Of a DNA stretch of 64,000 bases, positions 50,510 to 59,649 are shown one piece after another. The notes under the pieces were generated by a model. It was not told where the DNA came from. It saw nothing but the letters and a program-made list of their open reading frames with translations, and ran no database searches. The DNA is from Thalassovita mangrovi. GTDB taxonomy: Bacteria > Pseudomonadota > Alphaproteobacteria > Rhodobacterales > Rhodobacteraceae. How positions within the stretch are numbered: the stretch's first letter is position 1; each line of letters opens with the position of its first letter. The position numbers and the translations under genes are program-made. Location of the stretch: the NCBI RefSeq assembly GCF_009857745.1, contig NZ_WWEN01000010.1, forward strand, positions 62,001-126,000. The letters are read 5' to 3'.

Positions 50510-51466
50510 TCACCGCCAGCTGAAGAAATCCGGCCCCGCCTGTTCCAGCATGTCCTTGGCCATCTGGCGGCCAAGTTCGGCGCCGTCCTCGATGGAGCAG
50601 CTGCGGTCCTCGGCGATCACCTCGGACCCGTCGGGGCGCAGCACCTCGCCGCGCAGGCGCAGCGTATTGCCATCGAGTTCCGCCAGCCCGGCAATCGGGG
50701 TTTCGCAGGACCCGTCGAGCGCCGCCAGGAAGGCCCGTTCCGCCGCCAGCCGCTGGCCGGTCTGCCCATCATGGATCGCCGACAGCATCTCGGCCGCGCG
50801 GCTGTCATCCGCGCGCCGCTCGATGCCGATCGCGCCCTGCGCAACCGCCGGCAGCATGTAATCCGGATCGATGGCCGAGCGCGCCACATCGGCCATGCCC
50901 AACCGGTTCAGCCCCGCCATGGCGAGGAAGGTCGCGTCAGCCACCCCGTCTTCGAGCTTCTGCATCCGGGTCTGCACGTTGCCGCGGAATTCGCCCACTT
51001 TCAGATGCGGAAACCGGTTCAGCAGTTGCGCCCGGCGGCGCAGCGAGGACGAGCCGAGCAAGGCGCCCTCGGGCAGGTCCTGCAAGGTTTCGTATTTCAG
51101 CGACACGAAGGCGTCGCGCACGTCTTCGCGCGGCAGGTAGCAATCCAACAGCAGCCCCTCGGGCTGTTCCACCGGCATGTCCTTCATCGAATGCACCGCG
51201 ATATCGATGGCGCCCGAGATCATCGCCTCTTCGATTTCCTTGGTGAACAACCCCTTGCCACCGATTTCCTTCAGCGGCTTGTCCGCCGCGATCAGCGCGC
51301 GGTTGTCGCCGGTGGTCTTGATCACCACGATTTCGAACGCCTCTTCGGGCAGGTCGAAAGCGGCGGACAGGCGCGCGCGCGTTTCATAGGCCTGCGCCAG
51401 CGCAAGCGGGGAACCACGGGTGCCGATTTTCAGCGGCGAAGCGGGGGTGGGAAGGGTCAAAGTCAT
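50510..51466 (-). CDS. hemC: Hydroxymethylbilane synthase (porphobilinogen deaminase)
   Basis: Polymerises four porphobilinogens into hydroxymethylbilane in heme biosynthesis. The 318 residues carry the KIGTRGSPLALAQA N-terminus, IVVIKTTGDNR, HSMKDMP (the active-site loop, residues 92-98), GSSSLRRRAQL and the dipyrromethane cofactor cysteine C254 in LDGSCETPIAG. The ATG at 51466 is preferred; an upstream in-frame start adds an odd leader. It is divergent from hemE, as often seen in Rhodobacterales. Confidence 0.97.
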   Translation of the reverse strand: MTLTLPTPASPLKIGTRGSPLALAQAYETRARLSAAFDLPEEAFEIVVIKTTGDNRALIAADKPLKEIGGKGLFTKEIEEAMISGAIDIAVHSMKDMPVEQPEGLLLDCYLPREDVRDAFVSLKYETLQDLPEGALLGSSSLRRRAQLLNRFPHLKVGEFRGNVQTRMQKLEDGVADATFLAMAGLNRLGMADVARSAIDPDYMLPAVAQGAIGIERRADDSRAAEMLSAIHDGQTGQRLAAERAFLAALDGSCETPIAGLAELDGNTLRLRGEVLRPDGSEVIAEDRSCSIEDGAELGRQMAKDMLEQAGPDFFSWR

Positions 51467-51607
51467 GCGCCTAGGCTTAGACGCGGTTCGGACCGGAAAC
51501 AAGCGCGATAAGCGCCCCGCCCTGCGGCCTTTGGTTCCTCTTTCGCCTCAAAGCTTGACATCCGGCGCCCAGAAGGGGACGAACCCTGTCAAGCGAAAGG
51601 AAACCCT

Positions 51608-52642
51608 ATGTCCGAGCAGAAACTGATGCTGCGCGCCCTTGCGGGCGAAACCCTGCCCACCCCGCCGATCTGGATGATGCGCCAGGCGGGCCGTTACCTG
51701 CCCGAATACCGCGCCACCCGCGCGCAGGCCGGGGATTTCCTGTCACTGTGCTACAACAGCGACCTAGCCGCCGAAGTGACGCTGCAGCCGATCCGCCGCT
51801 ATGGCTTCGACGCGGCGATCCTGTTCGCCGACATCCTGCTGCTGCCGCAGGCTTTGGGCGCCGATCTGTGGTTCGTCACCGGCGAGGGCCCGCGCCTGTC
51901 CACCACCACGACCGAGGCGGAACTGGCCGCGCTGAAGGACAAGGATGCGATCCACGAGGTGCTGAATCCGGTCTATGAAACCGTCCGTATCCTGTCAGGC
52001 GAGCTGCCGAAGGAAACCACGCTGATCGGCTTCGCCGGCGCGCCCTGGACCGTGGCGACCTACATGATCGCCGGACGCGGCACCAAGGATCAGGGCCCGG
52101 CGCATGCGCTGAAGGCGGAAAACCGCGCCGTGTTCGAAGGCATCATCGACCTGCTGACCGCAGGCACCATCGAATACCTGTCGAAACAGATCGAAGCCGG
52201 GGCCGAGGTGGTGAAGCTGTTCGACAGCTGGGCCGGTTCGTTGAAGGGCGAGGATTTCGACCGTTACGCGCTGGAACCCACGAAGAAGATCATCGCGGAA
52301 CTGAAGGCCCGCCACCCGGGCATCCCCGTCATCGCCTTCCCGCGTGAAGCGGGCGACAAATATATCGGCTTCGCCAAGGCGACCGGCGCCGATTGCGTCG
52401 CCGTCGACGACAGCGTGACCGCCGAATGGGCCGCCGAACATGTGCAGGTCGATGGCTGCGTGCAGGGCAACCTGGCGTCGCGCCACATGGTCACCGGCGG
52501 GCAGGAGCTGATCGACGAGACCCGCCGCATCGTGAAGGCGTTTTCCAAGGGTCCGCATATCTTCAACCTGGGCCACGGCATCACCCCGGACGCCGATCCC
52601 GACAATGTGCAGCTGATGATCGACACGGTGCGCAACGGCTAA
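51608..52642 (+). CDS. hemE: Uroporphyrinogen III decarboxylase
   Basis: Decarboxylates the four acetate side chains of uroporphyrinogen III to give coproporphyrinogen III. The 344 residues have the signature [17 protein letters not shown] near 19-35, the catalytic Asp in LFADILLLP and the conserved FDSWAGSL and [28 protein letters not shown] precedes the ATG. Upstream TTGACA (51555-51560) is a possible -35. It is divergent from hemC. Confidence 0.97.
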   Translation: MSEQKLMLRALAGETLPTPPIWMMRQAGRYLPEYRATRAQAGDFLSLCYNSDLAAEVTLQPIRRYGFDAAILFADILLLPQALGADLWFVTGEGPRLSTTTTEAELAALKDKDAIHEVLNPVYETVRILSGELPKETTLIGFAGAPWTVATYMIAGRGTKDQGPAHALKAENRAVFEGIIDLLTAGTIEYLSKQIEAGAEVVKLFDSWAGSLKGEDFDRYALEPTKKIIAELKARHPGIPVIAFPREAGDKYIGFAKATGADCVAVDDSVTAEWAAEHVQVDGCVQGNLASRHMVTGGQELIDETRRIVKAFSKGPHIFNLGHGITPDADPDNVQLMIDTVRNG

Positions 52643-52657
52643 GCCGCCATCGCGTGA

Positions 52658-52684
52658 CGGACGTCCCGGACTGCGGGACGTCCG
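52658..52684. terminator. Strong hairpin after hemE
   Basis: CGGACGTCCCG-GACTG-CGGGACGTCCG is an 11-bp perfect stem, 15 bp after hemE and 18 bp from the convergent stop at 52703. There is no U-tract on the plus strand. Confidence 0.5.
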
Positions 52685-52702
52685 GCAATGACAACCAATG
52701 CC

Positions 52703-53191
52703 TCAGCCCAGGGCGGACCAGCACAGCGCGGTCAGCCATATTCCCGCCCCGAAGCTCAGATGCGCCAACAGGCTTCTCAGCCGCGCTAGACCGGGCCATG
52801 GCATGCGCCGTGCCGCCAGCCCGGCGCCCATGCCCGGCTGCAGGATCAGAAACGGCGCCAGCACGGTCAGCGCGCCGAAGTCCAGCGCCGCACCGGGATC
52901 GGGCGCAGCAAGCCATCCCGCCCCGGCCCAGGACAGGAAGGCGAGCGCGAACACCACCCCCGTCAGGTAATGGATGCCCCAGCCGATCACCTTTTCGCCC
53001 CGGACCGCCGGGCTGGACGTGATCGGGCGATGAACAAAACGGCCCCGCGTCAGATAGGCGGCCCAGCGCCCTACAAGGGCGTAATCGAGCGGCTGAACGC
53101 CCAAAGCCTGTTTCAGGATCAGGGCGACACTATCCATGATCAGGGTGGCACCGATGCCGACAACGAAACCGTCCAGAAGCAGCTCAGCCAT
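52703..53191 (-). CDS. DUF2938 membrane protein, probable MerR target
   Basis: A 162-residue protein with four to five hydrophobic segments, matching the DUF2938 family (GFVVGIGATLIMDSVALILK, LVGRWAAYLTRGRFVHRPI, GEKVIGWGIHYLTGVVFA). The function is unknown; they are inner-membrane proteins. ATG 53191 has AGGAGG nine bases upstream and gives the family N-terminus. A promoter with a 19-bp spacer lies upstream at 53352-53382, arranged for activation by the divergent MerR protein. Confidence 0.88.
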   Translation of the reverse strand: MAELLLDGFVVGIGATLIMDSVALILKQALGVQPLDYALVGRWAAYLTRGRFVHRPITSSPAVRGEKVIGWGIHYLTGVVFALAFLSWAGAGWLAAPDPGAALDFGALTVLAPFLILQPGMGAGLAARRMPWPGLARLRSLLAHLSFGAGIWLTALCWSALG

Positions 53192-53351
53192 TTTCCCGCG
53201 CCTCCTGTCCGGGGGCCGCACGGAATGCGGTTTCCATTGCAAAGCCCGCCGCTGGAACGGCACAAGCCGGTCGCTGCGGGACAAGCGGGGGGATGGTGGT
53301 ATTCGGAAGGGTCATGGCCTCATACTCCGTTGACTTTCGCATGAGGGGACG

Positions 53352-53382
53352 CAGATACAACTTCAAGCCAACTTGAAGTCAA
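53352..53382 (-). promoter_or_regulatory. MerR-type promoter with 19-bp spacer containing a palindrome
   Basis: On the minus strand -35 TTGACT (53382-53377) and -10 TATCTG (53357-53352) are 19 bp apart. The palindrome ACTTCAAG-CCAA-CTTGAAGT (53360-53379) lies across the spacer. This is the design by which MerR-family proteins twist the DNA to activate. It drives the DUF2938 gene; the MerR gene itself starts at 53387. Confidence 0.75.
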
Positions 53383-53386
53383 CAGC

Positions 53387-53779
53387 ATGATCGACATTTC
53401 CGAACTGTCCCGCCGCAGCGGATTTCCCGCCTCGAAACTGCGCTACTACGAAGAGATCGGGCTGATCCGGTCGTCGGGGCGCAAGGGGCTGAAACGGCTG
53501 TACGAAGAGGAGGTGACGGTGCGCCTGGCGCTGATTTCTCTGGGGCAAAGCGCGGGGTTCCCGCTGGCGGAGATCCGCGCGCTGATCGGCGCCGAGGGGC
53601 GGCCCGCCCTGGACCGCGCCGCGCTTGCGCAGAAGGCGGATGCGCTGGACGATCAGATCAAGCAACTGACCGTGCTGCGGGACGGCATTCGCCACATCAT
53701 GACCTGCTCTGCGGAAAGCCACCTGGATTGCCCACGCTTCCGGCGCATCATGCGCGTGGCCCTGAAGCGGCGGACCTGA
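53387..53779 (+). CDS. MerR-family transcriptional regulator
   Basis: A 130-residue regulator: the helix-turn-helix and wing are in ISELSRRSGFPASKLRYYEE and GLKRLYEEEVTVRLALISLG; a dimerisation helix follows (about 75-105). C-terminal cysteines at 106 and 114 (MTCSAESHLDCPRF) could bind a metal or thiol ligand. It starts 8 bp after a palindrome lying within a 19-bp-spacer promoter for the divergent DUF2938 gene. The activating signal is unknown. Confidence 0.9.
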   Translation: MIDISELSRRSGFPASKLRYYEEIGLIRSSGRKGLKRLYEEEVTVRLALISLGQSAGFPLAEIRALIGAEGRPALDRAALAQKADALDDQIKQLTVLRDGIRHIMTCSAESHLDCPRFRRIMRVALKRRT

Positions 53780-53795
53780 GAAACGCCCGGCCCGG

Positions 53796-54173
53796 TCAGG
53801 GCGCCTTGGCGCGGGTGGCGGTTTCGAGCGCCGTCAGCAGGTCGGCTTCCAGGAAGGGTTTCGCCAGCGTCGCCGCCGCGCCCATGAACCCGGCGACATC
53901 CAGATAGCTCGACGTGGCCTTGCGGCCGCCGCCGGACATGGCGACGATCGGCAGGTCGGGGAATTCCTGCAGGATTTCCCGGATGGTTTCGATGCCTTCC
54001 TTTTCCGGCATGACCAGATCGGTGATGACGATATCGAAGGGCGTCGCGCGTTGTTTCGCGATCCCCTCGCCCCCGTTTCTGGCAACGGTCACGGCATGGC
54101 CATGCCGTTCGAGCATGTGCGAGATCGTGAAGCGCACATCATCTTCGTCGTCGATTACCAGAATTCGGGCCAT
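53796..54173 (-). CDS. Single-domain response regulator (CheY-like)
   Basis: A 125-residue receiver domain with acidic pocket D8-D9, phospho-acceptor D52 (TDLVMPEKEG), S80 and K105 (AKPF). There is no output domain, so it must act by protein binding or as a phosphate relay. It starts 33 bp beyond the stop of the large PAS kinase gene and is probably cotranscribed with it, making it the likely partner of that kinase. Confidence 0.92.
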   Translation of the reverse strand: MARILVIDDEDDVRFTISHMLERHGHAVTVARNGGEGIAKQRATPFDIVITDLVMPEKEGIETIREILQEFPDLPIVAMSGGGRKATSSYLDVAGFMGAAATLAKPFLEADLLTALETATRAKAP

Positions 54174-54206
54174 ATATCGTTACTCCATTCCGACCGGATT
54201 CGTATT

Positions 54207-57200
54207 TCAGGCGTCTGACAGCGGCAAGTAGATCGTGAACAGGGTCCCCCGCCCCGGCTTGCTGTCGACGGTGATGGCACCCTCGTGTTCGCGGATGATA
54301 CCATGCGCCATGGAAAGCCCCAAACCGGTGCCTTCGCCGACGTCCTTCGTGGTGAAGAACGGATCGAAGATATGCGCCAGGGTATGTTCGTCCATCCCGG
54401 ACCCGTTATCCTTGATCACGAGCGCCGCGTAGCGCCCCTCCTGCAGTTCCGGATCGATCAGCTGACACCGTCGGGGTCCAAGCTTTTCCTGCCCCAGTCT
54501 GATCTCGATCCTGCCGCCCGCCGCCGCACCGATCGCCGCGGCGGCGTTGTTGAAGATGTTCAGGAACAGCGATTCGACCTGCACCCTGTCGGCATCGACC
54601 GGCAGATCGCCTTCGGCCATGTCGACGGAGAGCGCGATATTGGGCGGCAGGCTCGACCGGGCAAGCGCCAGGGCGTCCTTGACAAGGCACTTGAGTTCGA
54701 ACTTCTCGAAGGACGGCTTTTCCTGCCTGCTGAAGGCCAGGATGCGCGCCACGATGTCGCGCGCCCTTTCGCTGGCACCGTGGATGCGTTCCAGCACCTC
54801 GCGCTGCGCGCTGTCGGGCGGCAGGTCGTCGGCGCTCATCTGGCTGAGCCCGACAATCGGAACCAACAGGTTGTTGAGATTGTGCGCCACGCCGCCGGCC
54901 AGATTGCCGAGCGATTCCATCTTCTGGGCGTGACGCATATGGGCTTCGGCGCGTTTCCTTTCGGTCATATCCAGCACGACCGTGACGAAACCGTCGATCT
55001 CCCCGTTTTCTCTTGTATAAGGCACCATCGTGACATCGAGCATCTTCGGCCCCTCCCGGCTTTGGACCGTGCGTTCGTACTCGACCGTTTCGCCCCTCAG
55101 AACGGCCTGGAACAAGTCGGACAGTTCGTTCATCGCCTGTTCACCGATGACGTCCCGGACGTGGTGCCCTTTCATCTCATCCGGCGTCTTCCCGAACCAG
55201 GACGCATAGGTCGGGTTGACCCGCCGATAAGTGAGATCGTTGGAGAAATAGGTCAGCCCCACCGGCAGTGTATCGGCCACCAGCCGGGCCTCACGCTCAC
55301 TGCGCCGCAACGACCGTTCGGCTTCAAGCCGTTCCGTCACATCCATGACGATCGAAATGAACCCCTCGACCTCACCGTTATCCGTTATGTACGGGACTTG
55401 GGTGGTGCTGAATTCCCGGGGACCGTCCACGGTGGACACCGTACGCTGGAATTCGTTGGTGTGACCGGCCAGAACCTTGTCGAGCTGCTCCATGATGAAC
55501 GGCAAGCCCTTTGGATCGATGACATCCCTGACATGCGATCCCTCGATGTCTTCGGGTGTCTTGCCGAACCAGGCGGCATAGGTCGGATTGACGTTCCGGT
55601 AGATGAGATCCTTTGAATTATAGGTCAGCCCCACCGGCAAAGAATCGGATATCAGCCGCGCTTCGCGCTCGCTGCGGCGCAACGCTTCTTCGGTTGCCAG
55701 CCGTTCCGTCACATCCTCGCCGGAACTCAGGACACCGACGACCCGCCCGTCCTGCACGATGGGGGCATCATGCCAGCTGATCATAAGGCGGTCGCCCGAC
55801 TTGGTCTGGACCGGGTTCAAATGGGTCACTTTGGCACTTGTGCCCTGGTCCTTAATCTTCAGAACGTCCAGGCGCACCTCTTCACGCACCGCTTCGCGCA
55901 CATCTGCCGGAACGCAGATATCGAACCAGTCCCGGCCCATCAATTCCTCGCGCCGGTATCCGAGCATCTTGCAGCCGCTGTCATTGATCAGGGTGACATT
56001 GCCATTCTCGTCATGCGCCAAGATCAGTTCGGCCGCGATGTTCAGATAATCCTCGGTCCGCTCCTTTTCCTTTTCCAGTTCCCGCGTGCGCCGTTCCACC
56101 CGGGATTCGAGCGTCTCATTGAGCCGCCGCACCTCGTTTTCCACCAGCCGTCGCTCGGTGATGTCCTGTGCCGTGCCCGAAACGGCGATGGGTCGTCCGG
56201 CATCGTCGCATTCCAGTTCGCCTTCTTCATGGATGTAACGTATGTCGCCCGAAGGAAGCAGAATTCGGAAATCGAAGCTGTAGGGTTTGCCCCTGATGGC
56301 CGCCTGCATGGCCTCGGTCACGAAAGCGCGGTCATCAGGATGGGTGATCTCCAAAAAGGCATCGTGGTTCGATCTGAGTTGATCGCGGGTGCGTCCAAAG
56401 ACGCGATATATACCCTCAGACCGATGCACGATGTTCGTCGCCAGGTCCCACCTGAAATCGCCCATTCTCGCGATCCGCTGGGCATTGAGAAGGCGTTCTT
56501 CGTTTTCACGCAGCTCCTGCTCAATCCCTTTGAAGTCGCTGATATCCTGCAGGATGCCCTCCATCTGGGTCGGCACGTCTTCCCGCCATTCCGGGGCGGT
56601 TTCCGTTTCGCGGACATGTCGGGTGACGCCATCCTTGCCGACGATGCGGTACTCCACAAAGATCGGCTCCCGGGTCTGCAGCCGCTGAGACATGGCCTTG
56701 ATATACTTTTCCCGGTCGTCGGGATGGATCAGGGCGATGTCTTCTTCTTCCGTTGTCGCTTCGGACAAGTATTCATCGACGGTCATGCCGTGCAGAGCCG
56801 CGAATTCATCCGTGACGTAAACGTTTCTGCCCTGTTCGAAATCCCAGACGTAATACCCGATCTTGGCAATGCTCATCGCATTCTGCAGCCGCCGCTCGCT
56901 TTCTCGAAATTCGGTTTCGGCGGCTTGCTTGCGCTGAACCAGCCCGCGCCAGCGCGAGATCATCTCGCCGATTTCATCCAGCGTCTCGGGCACCAGCAGG
57001 CCGACGTTGAAAGAGGTCTCCTCTTGCTCGCCCGCGGCGCCCAGATAGGCATGGACGGGATTCAGGCTTTGCCTGAAACTGTGCCAGGCCATGTAGGTGC
57101 CGATACCAGCGATCAAGATCAGCACCAGCCACAAGGCAAAGGTTTCCATTTGGAAGAAACCGGTCCGGTCATAGTAGTAAGCAATCAGCAATGTATCGAT

Positions 57201-57743
57201 CATCACCGGCGTGAACAGGCCAAGGACCGTCAGCCGAAGCCACATCGGGGCGACCACGCTCCTGACACCGCGCGGCGCAAGGTAACGCCCCAGGTGATCC
57301 GTCAGGACGAAAATCAAAGGCATCGCGACGATCATCAGCGGCGGGATCGCGGCGAACAGGCTGAACGCATGATCCGCCGCCTCGAACTGGGCATAGCCCA
57401 TCGCCTGCAGCGACAGGTTTGCCGTTAACATGCCCCCGGTGAAATAGAGTGAAAGCAAGGCGAACAGCAGCCACGGCGTGGCTTTCAACAACCACACCGC
57501 CCGCTTCGAAATAACCGAATTGGCGTTTGAAATGATAAACTTTGCGTAGCGCGAGATCAGCCAGAATGCGAGGCCGCTGCTCAACAGGATATGCAGGCCG
57601 TTCCAGCTGTAGAAGACATGCAGGATTTCAGGGAAGGGGAAGACCCCGACGAAAACTATCACCACGGTGCCGATGCTGGGCGGCAGGATCAGCGCCAATG
57701 CCGTGATCACGAACAGGCCGCGCCGAAACTGCGCGTCCGTCAT
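54207..57743 (-). CDS. Membrane histidine kinase with five PAS domains
   Basis: A 1178-residue sensor kinase. The N-terminal quarter (about 10-230) has several TM helices. Five PAS domains follow: about 290-405, 420-530, 560-680, 690-805 and 815-930; the last two are near copies. The dimerisation helix has H954 in GGVAHNLNNLL, followed by the N-box NIFNNAAAAI, DNGSGM, the DPFFTTK loop and GEGTGLGLSM. ATG 57743 is used; an upstream TTG adds ten residues. Its signal is unknown; codon and base use looks less GC-rich than the neighbours. The receiver at 53796 is the likely target. Confidence 0.93.
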   Translation of the reverse strand: MTDAQFRRGLFVITALALILPPSIGTVVIVFVGVFPFPEILHVFYSWNGLHILLSSGLAFWLISRYAKFIISNANSVISKRAVWLLKATPWLLFALLSLYFTGGMLTANLSLQAMGYAQFEAADHAFSLFAAIPPLMIVAMPLIFVLTDHLGRYLAPRGVRSVVAPMWLRLTVLGLFTPVMIDTLLIAYYYDRTGFFQMETFALWLVLILIAGIGTYMAWHSFRQSLNPVHAYLGAAGEQEETSFNVGLLVPETLDEIGEMISRWRGLVQRKQAAETEFRESERRLQNAMSIAKIGYYVWDFEQGRNVYVTDEFAALHGMTVDEYLSEATTEEEDIALIHPDDREKYIKAMSQRLQTREPIFVEYRIVGKDGVTRHVRETETAPEWREDVPTQMEGILQDISDFKGIEQELRENEERLLNAQRIARMGDFRWDLATNIVHRSEGIYRVFGRTRDQLRSNHDAFLEITHPDDRAFVTEAMQAAIRGKPYSFDFRILLPSGDIRYIHEEGELECDDAGRPIAVSGTAQDITERRLVENEVRRLNETLESRVERRTRELEKEKERTEDYLNIAAELILAHDENGNVTLINDSGCKMLGYRREELMGRDWFDICVPADVREAVREEVRLDVLKIKDQGTSAKVTHLNPVQTKSGDRLMISWHDAPIVQDGRVVGVLSSGEDVTERLATEEALRRSEREARLISDSLPVGLTYNSKDLIYRNVNPTYAAWFGKTPEDIEGSHVRDVIDPKGLPFIMEQLDKVLAGHTNEFQRTVSTVDGPREFSTTQVPYITDNGEVEGFISIVMDVTERLEAERSLRRSEREARLVADTLPVGLTYFSNDLTYRRVNPTYASWFGKTPDEMKGHHVRDVIGEQAMNELSDLFQAVLRGETVEYERTVQSREGPKMLDVTMVPYTRENGEIDGFVTVVLDMTERKRAEAHMRHAQKMESLGNLAGGVAHNLNNLLVPIVGLSQMSADDLPPDSAQREVLERIHGASERARDIVARILAFSRQEKPSFEKFELKCLVKDALALARSSLPPNIALSVDMAEGDLPVDADRVQVESLFLNIFNNAAAAIGAAAGGRIEIRLGQEKLGPRRCQLIDPELQEGRYAALVIKDNGSGMDEHTLAHIFDPFFTTKDVGEGTGLGLSMAHGIIREHEGAITVDSKPGRGTLFTIYLPLSDA

Positions 57744-58000
57744 GTAGTTTCGATCGTTTCTTGCTTCGTTCAAATTTGACCGCTGGATAGATCTTTATGT
57801 CAGGAAACCATGGCGGTTCTTCTGGCCTGTTGCAAGCACCACCCGCCCGGCGGGGTCCGAAACAGCCCCGCAGCCCTTAATAAACGAGAGAAAACCACCT
57901 GGCGCCCCGCCCCCGGGGGCCTGCCGCAACGCCCGGTAGAACCGCTCGTGCGGTGCGGTTCGCGACGCTTTGCCCGGCTTCAAAATGTTGATTGAAAACA

Positions 58001-58026
58001 AAAAACCCGCCTTGCGGCGGGTTTTT
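58001..58026 (-). terminator. Terminator of tRNA-Arg
   Basis: On the minus strand AAAAACCCGCC-GCAA-GGCGGGTTTTTTGTTTT forms a 6-bp GC stem extended by A/T pairs and a U-tract, directly beyond the tRNA. The roughly 285-bp gap between the kinase start and the tRNA has no supported gene. Confidence 0.85.
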
Positions 58027-58028
58027 AG

Positions 58029-58105
58029 TGGCGGACCGAGGAGGATTCGAACCCCCGACCCCTTGATTCGTAGTCAAGTACTCTATCCAGCTGAGCTATC
58101 GGTCC
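58029..58105 (-). tRNA. tRNA-Arg (ACG)
   Basis: A 77-nt tRNA with acceptor stem GGACCGA / TCGGTCC, D-arm AGCTCAGCTGGATAGAG, anticodon loop CTACGAA (anticodon ACG, reads CGU and, after A-to-I editing, CGC/CGA), T-arm GGGGGTTCGAATCCTCC and encoded CCA at 58029-58031. A terminator follows. Confidence 0.97.
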
Positions 58106-58199
58106 GTGGAGGCGGGATTTAGACCTTGCCGCCGGGCTTTGCAAGGGCATTTTTGAAGAAATTTGCGATCCGCCGGATTTCTTTCGGATTTCACGTTTT

Positions 58200-59630
58200 T
58201 CAATCCGGCCGGCCGGCGCGTTCACCGGCATGGCCGTTCCGGGAAGTGTCGCCGAAGCTGCCCTTGGGCAGGCAGATTTCGAAAACCGTGCCGCTGTCGC
58301 CGGTTTCCATCAGCCGCAATTGCCCGCCGTGACCGCGCACCAGTTCCTGCGCGATGACCAGTCCCAGCCCGGTGCCGCCCTTGCTGACGCCGCCCTGAAA
58401 CGGCCGGAACAGGAATTCCTGCGCCTTGGGCGGCAGGCCCGGGCCGGTATCGGATACCTTGATGGTCCAGTGTTCGTCGTCTTCGCGCGCCGAAACGCTG
58501 ATTTCACCAGAATCGCCCGACCGGATGATCGCCTGCCGCGCGTTGCGCACCAGGTTGAAGATCACCCGGTAAAGCTGTTCGGCATCGGCGCGCAGATACA
58601 GGTCGGCAGGGATGTCCTCGGCAAAGGACAGGTCGTGATCGCCCACCGACAGCCTTTCGCTGTCGATCACGTCGCTGACGATATCGGCCAGGCAGACCCG
58701 TTCCAGCCGCGGCGCCGGTTCCTCGGCCTTGCCGAAGGCCAAGGTGGATTCGCACAGGTGCACCGCCCGGGTGATCGAATTGACCAGCTTCGGCGCCATC
58801 CGCTTCACACCGGGGTCCTCGGACATCTCGATCCGGTCGGTGAACAGCTGCGCGCTGGTCAGCATGTTGCGCAGGTCGTGGCTGACCTTGGCCACCGCGC
58901 CGCCCAGCTGCGCCAGCCGCTGCTTCTGCTTCAACGCGCCGGTCAGCTGGGTTTCCATCAGCGCCAGCGCCTCCTCGGCCTGGTGCAGCTCGCGCAGGCT
59001 CGACTGCGGCTGGATGATCCGGCGGGTATCCTCGGGATCGGCGGCATAGGCTTTCATCTGCTGCACCAGCCCCTTGATCGGCTTGACCAGGAACACCCGC
59101 ACGGCAAGGAACAGCAGGATCGCCGTCACCACCGAAATCAGCGCCGACAGAAGCAGGATGCGCAGCCCGTAATCGATCATCGCGGTGCGCAGGCCCTCGG
59201 TATCCATGGTGATCTCGATCAGCACCCCGGCTTCGCGCACCGGATCGCCGATGACGCGGATGATCTGCGGTTCGGGTTCCAGCAGCCGCTTCACCGCGTC
59301 GCGGATCAGGGTGAAGGCGGGGGCGTCGCGCAGATCGAAGGTATCGCCGATCGATTGCGGCATCGGTGCCGACAGGATCAACTGCCGCGCCTCGTCGCGG
59401 CGCAGCACCACGTTGAACACCTCGGCATTACGCAGCAGTTCTTCTTCCAGATCGGGGGAAATCATGTCGTCGGCCAGCAAAGCCAGCGACGCGATCTGCG
59501 CCCGTTCCAGCCGCGACAGCAGGTAATCCTCGCGGAAGCGCGCGATGGACGGCACGAAGATCAGCACTTCGGCCAGCATCACGAAGATGATGGTCAGCAC
59601 CAGGAATCGGCCTGAAAGCGTATTCAGCAT
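58200..59630 (-). CDS. Membrane sensor histidine kinase with HAMP
   Basis: A 476-residue two-TM kinase: TM1 (about 8-28), a periplasmic region (about 29-150), TM2 (about 155-182), a HAMP-like segment (VFLVKPIKGLVQQMKAY), and a dimerisation helix with phospho-accepting H251 (VAKVSHDLRNML). The ATPase domain shows the N-box FNLVRNARQAI, the G1 box DTGPGLPP and GGTGLGLVIAQEL. No response regulator gene is adjacent. It starts 19 bp beyond the flavoprotein stop in the operon TVP38, flavoprotein, kinase. Confidence 0.93.
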   Translation of the reverse strand: MLNTLSGRFLVLTIIFVMLAEVLIFVPSIARFREDYLLSRLERAQIASLALLADDMISPDLEEELLRNAEVFNVVLRRDEARQLILSAPMPQSIGDTFDLRDAPAFTLIRDAVKRLLEPEPQIIRVIGDPVREAGVLIEITMDTEGLRTAMIDYGLRILLLSALISVVTAILLFLAVRVFLVKPIKGLVQQMKAYAADPEDTRRIIQPQSSLRELHQAEEALALMETQLTGALKQKQRLAQLGGAVAKVSHDLRNMLTSAQLFTDRIEMSEDPGVKRMAPKLVNSITRAVHLCESTLAFGKAEEPAPRLERVCLADIVSDVIDSERLSVGDHDLSFAEDIPADLYLRADAEQLYRVIFNLVRNARQAIIRSGDSGEISVSAREDDEHWTIKVSDTGPGLPPKAQEFLFRPFQGGVSKGGTGLGLVIAQELVRGHGGQLRLMETGDSGTVFEICLPKGSFGDTSRNGHAGERAGRPD

Positions 59631-59649
59631 AAGCGCTCCGTCGCTCGGG

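Noticed and set aside
51554-51593. CTTGACA / TGTCAAG inverted repeat before hemE.
   Set aside because: The arms are 26 bp apart and the left one is just a -35 element; no clear -10 or FNR-type site was found to support an operator.
53184-53315. A 43-codon frame (MTLPNTTIPPLV...) upstream of the DUF2938 gene whose stop overlaps that gene's start.
   Set aside because: It has no ribosome binding site of note, a composition like non-coding DNA and no sign of conservation that I can see.
58029-58200. A possible integration site or prophage boundary at the tRNA-Arg gene.
   Set aside because: No integrase, repeated tRNA end or phage-like gene is present on either side.
57877-58231. Short frames across and around the tRNA-Arg gene.
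   Set aside because: They read through the tRNA and its terminator and contain antisense tRNA sequence.
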